Below are positions 1-4,265 of a stretch of 5,581 bases of DNA, piece after piece (the stretch's first letter is position 1; each line of letters begins with the position of its first letter). The translations under genes were made by a program, and so were the position numbers. The stretch lies in assembly GCA_020724025.1 (NCBI GenBank), contig DYHU01000248.1:1-5581 (forward strand). Direction: 5' to 3'. This stretch comes from Syntrophorhabdus sp. (GTDB taxonomy: Bacteria > Desulfobacterota > BSN033 > UBA1163). The notes under the pieces are model-generated. The model had not been told where the DNA came from. It searched no databases and saw only the letters and a list, made by a program, of their open reading frames with translations.

Positions 1-34
1 TCAGATTAATGAGCCGGACTTCTGTGGCATTCAT
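1..34 (-). CDS. ABC transporter ATP-binding protein, N-terminal fragment (runs off window)
   Basis: Only the first 11 codons are present, reading MNATEVRLINL from the ATG at 34-32. The pattern 'EVRLINL' is how many importer ATPases begin (V-x-L-x-N-L-[ST]-K-x-[FY]-G), just before the first beta strand and Walker A. The gene follows a substrate-binding protein and a permease on the same strand, where the ATPase that powers uptake at the inner face of the membrane would be expected. The 120-bp gap to the permease stop carries two inverted repeats, and the ribosome-binding site is weak (GGTGAAAAGAAG just before ATG). No Walker motif is visible because the window ends, so the call rests on the start pattern and gene order. 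Confidence 0.55.
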   Translation of the reverse strand, partial: MNATEVRLINL

Positions 35-55
35 CTTCTTTTCACCCCCACCCCC

Positions 56-86
56 GCCTGCCAAAGAATTTGTTCGGCGGGCAGGC
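56..86. repeat. Inverted repeat, GCCTGCC / GGCAGGC
   Basis: Perfect 7-bp arms GCCTGCC (56-62) and GGCAGGC (80-86) enclose 17 nt. In RNA from the minus strand this would form a GC-rich hairpin between the permease and ATPase cistrons. No T-run follows it on the minus strand, so it does not look like an intrinsic terminator. It resembles the dispersed intergenic palindromes of many environmental genomes and may be a REP-like unit or an mRNA stabiliser. Confidence 0.6.
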
Positions 87-88
87 TC

Positions 89-113
89 ACCCTCCCCCAT
101 CGATGGGGAGGGT
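89..113. repeat. Inverted repeat ACCCTCCCC / GGGGAGGGT around ATCGAT
   Basis: Perfect 9-bp arms (89-97 and 105-113) flank a 7-nt centre containing the palindrome ATCGAT, so the whole block is nearly symmetric apart from one extra C. It lies 3 nt from the GCCTGCC repeat, in the permease-ATPase gap. It is related in style to the CCCTCTCCC hairpin at 4211-4242 (C-rich arm, G-rich arm), suggesting a dispersed repeat family. There is no T-tract on the minus strand (ACCCTTAATTACC precedes it), so it is probably not a terminator. Confidence 0.65.
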
Positions 114-154
114 AATTAAGGGTGGCAAATTAAAATGTTTTATAAACTCTTTCT

Positions 155-1852
155 CTACAATTTAAAAGCGGTTCCGCTTCCTCCTGCAAAGACCTTGTTC
201 ACGATGTAGGTCCCAATAGCAACAAGTAAGATGGCAACTACACCCAGGGCGGCTCCGGGTCCTCTACCAACCGCACTCTGCATATAGATATAGATCCCAT
301 AAGAAAGCGGCCCATATTCCATCCGGGGAACGAGCATGATCGTAGAGGACAATTCCACCGATGAAGTGATGAAAGCCAGAAGCCCCCCGGCGATTAATCC
401 CCCGGTCATCAGTGGGAAGGTGATCTTAAAAAAAGTCCTCTTCCGGTTTGCTCCTAAATTCAAAGCGGACTCTTCCAAAGAGATGTGAATCTGTTGCATG
501 GCAGCATAGCAGGACCTCAATGCATACGGAAGCCTTCTTGCCGCATAGGCAATAACCAGGATAATCCATAGAGAGGTTAAGGGTTGATGAATGAAGGGCA
601 GATTGGTCCCATGAAAAACCCTCAGATAACCCGTGGCCAGAACAACTCCGGGAATGGCCAGGGGCATCATGGCGATTGCATCGAGAAGCCCTTTTCCCCA
701 GACCCTTCCACGGATCAATAGAAAGGCGATCACCGATCCCAAGAGGACACTGATGCCGGCTGCCAGAAGGCAGTAAAGAAGCGTGTTCCTGACAAAATGG
801 GGAGTCCTATAAAAAATTTCAACATAGTTGCTCAAGGTGTAGGATTTTGGAAGGATGGAGAAACTCCAGACCTTGGCAAAGGAAAGCAGGATGATTCCCA
901 GGTGGGGGATGAGGCTGATGCCCAGGACAAAAAAGGAGAAGGCCCAGACAAAACCTAATTTCCATCCTCCGATCTTCTTTGAAATCGGGGTTCCAGTGCC
1001 TCCCCGTTGAACCATGGCATATTCAGAACGGCTTAAATATTTCATGGCCAGCCAGAGGGAGAGAAAGGAAAGAATCACCATGATCACACAGATCACATAT
1101 CCTGCCTTGTCTTCTATCCCGATGGTCGTCACCCGGAGGTAGGCCTGCGGGGCAAGCATCTTGGTATAATTCAGAATGAGAGGAGTGGCCAGATCATCGA
1201 TCACCTTGATGAAGACCAGAAGGGCCCCGGCGACAAACCCGGGCATCATCAACGGCAGGGTTACCCTTCGAAAGAGGCGCAGGCCATGGGCGCCCATATT
1301 CTGAGCCATCTCCTCCAGCGAAGGGTCCACATTGGCTAAAGAGGCAGAGGCATTGAGAAAGATGAAAGGAAAATAGTGAAGGGTTTGAACGATGATCACA
1401 CCCCTTAACCCCTCCATGAAAGGGATCGAGGTGCCAAACCATTCAAGAAGGAGAAGATTGACCACACCACTTCGGCCGAGGACGAGCTGGAGTGCTACGG
1501 CACCCACATAGGGCGGCAACACCAAAGGAAGGACGCCCAGGGTTTGAATGAGCATTCTTCCTTTAAAGTCGTATTTGATCGTGAAAAAGGCTAAAGGCAG
1601 GCTGATCAGGCTGCCGAAGATGACCGCCATGAGTCCTGCGGTGAGGCTGTTGAGAAAGGACTCCTTAAAAAGGGCCCTCTCAAAAAAATTGACAAAATGG
1701 CTGAGAGAGAGGTGATCCCCCTCGGTGAAAGCAACATAAAGGACTCGAATCAGCGGGTAAAGGATGAAGATGAAGAGAAGCGCTAACAGGATGAGAAAGA
1801 TGAAGGACTGGGAAAGGTCGATGTCTTTAAGTTTATCCTTAATCGGTTTCAA
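155..1852 (-). CDS. ABC importer permease, fused two-domain (ferric-iron/FbpB-like family)
   Basis: Inner-membrane channel of an ABC importer, 565 aa. The sequence shows two homologous halves with about 12 hydrophobic helices (roughly 17-40, 68-92, 101-125, 150-172, 202-228, 252-272, then 299-325, 355-380, 387-412, 426-445, 480-505, 533-555). Each half ends with the cytoplasmic coupling loop that docks on the ATPase: E181-x-A...G187...L199-P200 and E461-x-A...G467...F479-P480. This duplicated form is typical of FbpB/ThiP-class permeases, so one chain replaces two. The start is TTG (1852-1850): an in-frame TGA lies two codons upstream, no ATG occurs near the N-terminus, and the ribosome-binding site is poor. 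It lies 269 bp after the binding-protein gene, with a repeat element in between. Family assignment is firm, substrate unknown. Confidence 0.93.
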   Translation of the reverse strand: MKPIKDKLKDIDLSQSFIFLILLALLFIFILYPLIRVLYVAFTEGDHLSLSHFVNFFERALFKESFLNSLTAGLMAVIFGSLISLPLAFFTIKYDFKGRMLIQTLGVLPLVLPPYVGAVALQLVLGRSGVVNLLLLEWFGTSIPFMEGLRGVIIVQTLHYFPFIFLNASASLANVDPSLEEMAQNMGAHGLRLFRRVTLPLMMPGFVAGALLVFIKVIDDLATPLILNYTKMLAPQAYLRVTTIGIEDKAGYVICVIMVILSFLSLWLAMKYLSRSEYAMVQRGGTGTPISKKIGGWKLGFVWAFSFFVLGISLIPHLGIILLSFAKVWSFSILPKSYTLSNYVEIFYRTPHFVRNTLLYCLLAAGISVLLGSVIAFLLIRGRVWGKGLLDAIAMMPLAIPGVVLATGYLRVFHGTNLPFIHQPLTSLWIILVIAYAARRLPYALRSCYAAMQQIHISLEESALNLGANRKRTFFKITFPLMTGGLIAGGLLAFITSSVELSSTIMLVPRMEYGPLSYGIYIYMQSAVGRGPGAALGVVAILLVAIGTYIVNKVFAGGSGTAFKL

Positions 1853-1916
1853 TAATTTTCATCCATCCATAGAAATTCCAAGCAACAAAACCCAATTAAC
1901 TAAAATTGAGGAGCTT

Positions 1917-2080
1917 GTAAAAAGTCATTTTGTGTCATTCCTGCCCCGATCTCCATCGGGATAAACTCCAGCAGGAATCCAGGATTTCCTGTGAAAACAG
2001 GAATCCAGTTCTTAATTGTTTCCTGCCTTCGCAAGGACGGAGTCTGGATTCCCGTTTTCACGGGAATGACGACTTTTTAC
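1917..2080. mobile_element. MITE-like palindromic repeat element, 164 bp, non-coding
   Basis: Bounded by perfect 10-bp terminal inverted repeats GTAAAAAGTC (1917-1926) and GACTTTTTAC (2071-2080), with GTCATTCC near each end in mirrored orientation. Inside are several hairpins. ATTCCTGC/GCAGGAAT (1937-1944, 1971-1978) encloses CCCGAT/ATCGGG (1945-1950, 1955-1960). GGATTTCCTGT/ACAGGAATCC (1982-2006) has one bulge. ATTCCCGT/ACGGGAAT (2048-2055, 2060-2067) has a 4-nt loop. GGAATCCAG occurs at 1974 and 2000 and inverted at 2044. There is no transposase and no clear target-site duplication. The style matches dispersed GTCATTCC elements of deltaproteobacterial genomes. In the transporter mRNA it would fold between the binding-protein and permease cistrons. 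Confidence 0.75.
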
Positions 2081-2092
2081 GAAACCAACAAA

Positions 2093-2120
2093 ATTGGAAT
2101 TTGGATATTGGAATTTCTCT
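2093..2120. repeat. Short tandem direct repeat, 14-bp period
   Basis: ATTGGAATTT occurs at 2093-2102 and again at 2107-2116, a 14-bp period. It lies between the stop codon of the binding-protein gene (2122) and the end of the palindromic element (2080). Two copies only. It may be a remnant of insertion or slippage, and no function is apparent. Confidence 0.5.
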
Positions 2121-2121
2121 T

Positions 2122-3456
2122 TTACATTGTTTCCATTGCTTTTAGGGCCAGCTCTTTGGCCTTTGAATAATTGGCCTTGGCTGTTGCATCCCACTCGGTC
2201 TCCAGTTTGGCTCTGGCCTCGGTTTTTTCCTTTCCCCTAAAGGCCTTGTTGTAATCTTTATCCTTGGCCTGGGCCTCGGATACAGGGACCTTGGTTGCCA
2301 GAGAACGCGCCTCGGCAACCATGGCGGTGGCCCTGGTCACATCCTTCTTCTTTTTCTTCCCCTCTTCAATGGCCTTCTCCGCTTTATAAATCGCCCCCCA
2401 TGCCTCTTTCAATTCACTCAGTCTAAAGGTGATGATTTGATCGAAGAGGGGATTGACAACGCCGTATCTCAATGAGGAAAGCTCCGAATTAAAGTCCAGT
2501 CCGCCCAATTTCATCTTAAAAGGATTCGGATATCCCGCAGGGGCCTTGGCATATAGCTCGGGGATGACCGGAAGTCTCCCGATATCCGGTTTAAAAAGAA
2601 GCATCTGTCCTTCTTCGCTGAGGAGGTAGTTGACAAATCTTTTTGCATTTTCGGAGTTGGGTCCGCCCTTCACGATACCCACATTGGCAGGGACAATCGG
2701 TGTGAGCGAGGGATAAGCGAAATCCACAGGGAAACCACTGGCAATGGCTGAGAGTCCGAAAAAGTCGATGACAATCCCTATACCGTATTGCCCGTTATTC
2801 ACCCCTTCCGGCACACCGAAACTCCTCTCTGTTACCACTGCCATATTCCCTCCCATATTGAGCAGAAGGGCCCAGCCTTTCTCCCATCCATAGGCTTGGA
2901 GGATGGATTCGACCGTCAAATGGGTTGTTCCGCTTCTTGAAGGGGCTGAAATGGAGAGATGTCCAAAATAGCTGGAGTCGATCAGGTCTGTCCATTCCTT
3001 TGGCGATTTCAATTTATGAGCCTGAAGATAGGGTTTGTTCCACATCATTCCGTATCCGGAGAGGGCAAACCCGAAAAAGAAACTATCGGGATCATGAACC
3101 GGGAAAGTCCCAACCTTAGCAGGGATCTTCGAAGCGATCTCTTTGGGCAGGTCATGCTTGGCTAATAACTTATCTGTCTTCAACACCTGAAAAGCATCCA
3201 CTGCACTGGCCCACATGATGTCGGCATCTGGTTTCGATGCCGTCTCCCGGATATAGGTAACCCCCTGTGTGGTCGGTTTCTGCTGGACGACCACCGTCAC
3301 TCCGGGAAATTTCGCTTCAAAAGCTTTTTTATAGGCCTCGAAAAGCTCTTTTGGAAAAGAAGTGACAACAACCACCTCTTTGGTCTGGGCCCCAACCATT
3401 GAGGCAGCGGAAACAAATAAAATCAGAGACATGACGATGAGCAGAGTTTTTTTCAT
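2122..3456 (-). CDS. Periplasmic substrate-binding protein of an ABC importer (PgtC/ferric-iron-like fold)
   Basis: Captures the solute in the periplasm and delivers it to the permease. From the chosen start it has 444 aa. A signal peptide (Lys2-Lys3, hydrophobic stretch, V-G-A then Gln24) is followed by a lobe beginning VVVVTSFPKELFEAYKKAFE. Conserved ligand-cleft segments follow: SAPSRSGTTHLTVE (about 171-184), TERSFGVPEGVNNGQYG (about 209-225) and the lobe-closing strand VIDFFG (229-234). Ferric-iron binders have Tyr-Tyr in that last segment. Here it is Phe-Phe, so iron is unlikely. The cleft signature recalls PgtC-type proteins (from memory, unverified). Residues from about 343 form a charged, probably helical extension with a KKKKK run, making the chain longer than the usual 320-350 aa. 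An ATG two codons upstream (3462) is only 1 nt from the GGAGG site, while 3456 has a 7-nt gap. Confidence 0.9.
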   Translation of the reverse strand: MKKTLLIVMSLILFVSAASMVGAQTKEVVVVTSFPKELFEAYKKAFEAKFPGVTVVVQQKPTTQGVTYIRETASKPDADIMWASAVDAFQVLKTDKLLAKHDLPKEIASKIPAKVGTFPVHDPDSFFFGFALSGYGMMWNKPYLQAHKLKSPKEWTDLIDSSYFGHLSISAPSRSGTTHLTVESILQAYGWEKGWALLLNMGGNMAVVTERSFGVPEGVNNGQYGIGIVIDFFGLSAIASGFPVDFAYPSLTPIVPANVGIVKGGPNSENAKRFVNYLLSEEGQMLLFKPDIGRLPVIPELYAKAPAGYPNPFKMKLGGLDFNSELSSLRYGVVNPLFDQIITFRLSELKEAWGAIYKAEKAIEEGKKKKKDVTRATAMVAEARSLATKVPVSEAQAKDKDYNKAFRGKEKTEARAKLETEWDATAKANYSKAKELALKAMETM

Positions 3457-3463
3457 GGTCATT

Positions 3464-3468
3464 CCTCC
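3464..3468 (-). promoter_or_regulatory. Ribosome-binding site deciding the binding-protein start
   Basis: GGAGG on the minus strand. It sits 7 nt from the ATG at 3456-3454 but only 1 nt from the ATG at 3462-3460. The inner ATG is therefore the likely start, giving a protein that begins MKKTLLIV, as a signal peptide should. Confidence 0.75.
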
Positions 3469-3482
3469 CCCATATTAGAATT

Positions 3483-3821
3483 CTATTTCGAAAAACCTGT
3501 GAGATACTCTTTCAACAGCATCTCGTTTCTGTGCTGGGCCTTCTGCATCTCGGCGAGGGCCACATTTTCAAAAGGCTGCTTTCTCCCTTTGCTCCTCAAG
3601 CGGGTGATCTCCTCATCGAGATAGCGGATCGTGTTGCCCGTCGCTTCTGCCATGGAGGAGATCGATTCCTGAGCCTTCTCAAATGTTTCTTTATCGAGAT
3701 AGGCCCGGTTCAAGAGATGGAACCGCTCAAAGAATTTTTTGAACTTCTCCAACTCTTCTTTCTTCCCCTTCTTCTTTGAATCTAACTTCTTCGCCACCTC
3801 TAAAAATTTGTCCGTGTCCAT
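3483..3821 (-). CDS. Small charged alpha-helical protein, unknown function, first gene of transporter operon
   Basis: 112 aa, not recognised. The sequence is dominated by Lys/Glu/Arg with spaced hydrophobics, consistent with two or three long amphipathic helices or a coiled coil (roughly 3-50, 52-80 and 88-110). A very basic stretch (KKLDSKKKGKKEELEKFKK) lies near residues 11-29. No signal peptide, membrane segment, cysteine pair or DNA-binding motif is visible, so it is probably cytoplasmic. It has a strong ribosome-binding site (AGGAGG, 3832-3827, 5 nt from ATG). Its TAG stop is 26 nt from the start of the binding-protein gene, so the two are almost certainly cotranscribed. Position suggests a role linked to uptake or its control, but nothing in the sequence says which. 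That it is a real gene is well supported; function is open. Confidence 0.75.
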   Translation of the reverse strand: MDTDKFLEVAKKLDSKKKGKKEELEKFKKFFERFHLLNRAYLDKETFEKAQESISSMAEATGNTIRYLDEEITRLRSKGRKQPFENVALAEMQKAQHRNEMLLKEYLTGFSK

Positions 3822-3894
3822 AACGGCCTCCTATTATTTGGGGGACTATTCCTTATTCTTTTTCTTCTGAGTTTTTAATTCGACCTTTAATTTA

Positions 3895-3923
3895 AATCTA
3901 TGAAAACAGACCCTGTTTGTCAA
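3895..3923 (-). promoter_or_regulatory. Sigma-70-type promoter of the transporter operon
   Basis: On the minus strand a perfect -35 TTGACA (3923-3918), a 17-bp spacer and -10 TAGATT (3900-3895, 4 of 6 consensus). The predicted transcription start is near 3888, leaving a leader of about 67 nt before the small helical protein. Spacing and position fit well. The -10 is imperfect, so strength may depend on a regulator. Confidence 0.7.
3904..3918. promoter_or_regulatory. Operator-like inverted repeat AAACAG-N3-CTGTTT in the promoter spacer
   Basis: Perfect 6-bp arms (3904-3909 and 3913-3918) separated by 3 bp lie between the -10 and -35 of the transporter promoter, overlapping the last -35 base. 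This is where a dimeric repressor, or a MerR-type spacer-distorting activator, would sit. No regulator gene is in the window, so the protein is unknown. Confidence 0.45.
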
Positions 3924-3940
3924 TGCCTTTATGTTGGAAT

Positions 3941-3952
3941 AATCGATCGATT
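3941..3952. repeat. 12-bp perfect palindrome AATCGATCGATT
   Basis: Exact self-complementary 12-mer located 18 bp upstream of the transporter -35 box and about 186 bp upstream of the predicted glnA start. It could be a regulator site for either divergent unit. It could also be chance, since it is an ATCG tandem. Confidence 0.35.
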
Positions 3953-4100
3953 GCCTTATTTTAAGCAGCATGACGAAAAACCATCATCTGCCTTTATCTT
4001 TTAATCCCCTCTTGAATCAACATCCTTCCTTGGGCCAAAAAAATTTATTTAATTTCAATGAGTTACAAATTTAAAACTTGGCCAGCCAAATGACAACGGA

Positions 4101-4116
4101 TGGCATGTTATTTGCT
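4101..4116 (+). promoter_or_regulatory. Sigma-54 (RpoN) promoter of glnA
   Basis: TGGCATG-N4-TTGCT matches the -24/-12 consensus TGGCACG-N4-TTGC[AT] with one mismatch and exact GG-to-GC spacing (GG at 4102-4103, GC at 4114-4115). Taking C4115 as -12 places transcription start near 4127, giving a leader of about 139 nt. Sigma-54 control by an NtrC-type activator is well established for nitrogen-assimilation genes, which fits the glutamine synthetase downstream. Confidence 0.85.
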
Positions 4117-4118
4117 TT

Positions 4119-4144
4119 TACCTCGTCTTTAATACGACGAGGTA
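4119..4144. promoter_or_regulatory. Perfect inverted repeat TACCTCGTC-N8-GACGAGGTA across the glnA start site
   Basis: 9-bp perfect arms (4119-4127 and 4136-4144) with an 8-nt centre. Because the predicted sigma-54 start is near 4127, the left arm would be untranscribed except for its last base. The repeat is then better read as a DNA operator than as an RNA hairpin. If an upstream promoter also reads through, it would form a stable stem ahead of the terminator hairpin. Confidence 0.55.
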
Positions 4145-4154
4145 TTGGAATGAC

Positions 4155-4191
4155 AAAGGCGTCTCTTTGGAAACCAAGGGACGCCTTTTTT
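4155..4191 (+). terminator. Intrinsic terminator / attenuator hairpin in the glnA leader
   Basis: AAAGGCGTC (4155-4163) pairs with GACGCCTTT (4180-4188), and CTTTGG (4165-4170) pairs with CCAAGG (4174-4179) around an AAA loop. This is about 15 bp with a single bulged T at 4164 and one G-T pair. The T-run 4186-4191 follows. On the plus strand this has intrinsic-terminator form, yet it lies after the sigma-54 promoter and about 75 nt before the glnA ATG, so it is probably a conditional attenuator. If the sigma-54 start were wrong, it could instead end some other transcript. Confidence 0.75.
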
Positions 4192-4210
4192 AAATTCTAA
4201 TGCCCCTCAC

Positions 4211-4242
4211 CCTTTCCCTCTCCCCAACAGGGAGAGGGGAGG
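4211..4242. repeat. REP-like hairpin CCCTCTCCC / GGGAGAGGG in the glnA leader
   Basis: 9-bp perfect arms (4216-4224 and 4230-4238) with a 5-nt loop, extendable to about 13 pairs with G-T pairs. The left flank, CCCCTCACCCT, together with the stem is the widespread dispersed repeat found between genes in many bacteria. It ends 12 nt before the glnA ribosome-binding site and is followed by an all-purine run to the start codon, so it could influence translation initiation. Confidence 0.7.
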
Positions 4243-4254
4243 AGGAGAGAAAAA

Positions 4255-4260
4255 AGGAGG
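4255..4260 (+). promoter_or_regulatory. glnA ribosome-binding site
   Basis: AGGAGG, 5 nt before the ATG at 4266. Two further overlapping GGAGG motifs lie upstream (4238-4245), partly inside the right arm of the REP-like hairpin. The ribosome may therefore have a weaker standby site when the hairpin is open. Confidence 0.8.
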
Positions 4261-4265
4261 AGAAG

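Larger units (their letters stand above)
3822..4265. other. Divergent intergenic control region between transporter operon and glnA
   Basis: 444 bp without a credible gene. Its left part carries the transporter promoter and a spacer inverted repeat. Its right part carries the sigma-54 promoter, an inverted repeat, a terminator hairpin and a REP-like hairpin ahead of glnA. The AT-rich middle (about 3953-4100) shows only short symmetries such as TTGGC-CA-GCCAA (4078-4089). I see no canonical NtrC enhancer (GCAC-N5-7-GTGC type) and no RNA gene there. Confidence 0.7.

Noticed and set aside
1194..1442. Open frame out of register with the permease on the same strand
   Set aside because: It lies wholly inside the well-conserved permease gene, has no ribosome-binding site and encodes low-complexity, Cys/His-rich sequence unlike a protein family.
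1917..2080. CRISPR-like array in the repeat-rich gap
   Set aside because: The GGAATCCAG units are irregularly spaced and partly inverted, with no equal-length spacers. The structure is a palindromic element.
1764..2145. Plus-strand open frames over the permease 5' end and the palindromic element
   Set aside because: Their translations follow the repeat (for example the SLDSRFHGNDDF pattern produced by GTCATTCC elements) and the antisense of the permease. They are repeat artefacts.
2012..2194. Minus-strand frame across the repeat and the end of the binding-protein gene
   Set aside because: It contains SRHSRENGNPD, a well-known false translation of GTCATTCC-type repeats, and it overlaps a real gene.
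3531..3779. Plus-strand frame opposite the small helical protein
   Set aside because: Antisense shadow. The minus-strand frame has a strong ribosome-binding site and operon position, and this one has neither.
4016..4028. Possible IHF site (AATCAACATCCTT) upstream of the sigma-54 promoter
   Set aside because: The spacing between AATCAA and TT is off by one from the consensus and no NtrC enhancer is visible nearby, so it is not reported as a feature.
4119..4191. Tandem hairpins as an ANTAR-type antitermination target
   Set aside because: That motif needs two hexanucleotide loops with A at position 1 and G at position 4. Here the loops are 8 nt (TTTAATAC) and 3 nt (AAA), and the first stem would mostly precede the predicted transcript start.
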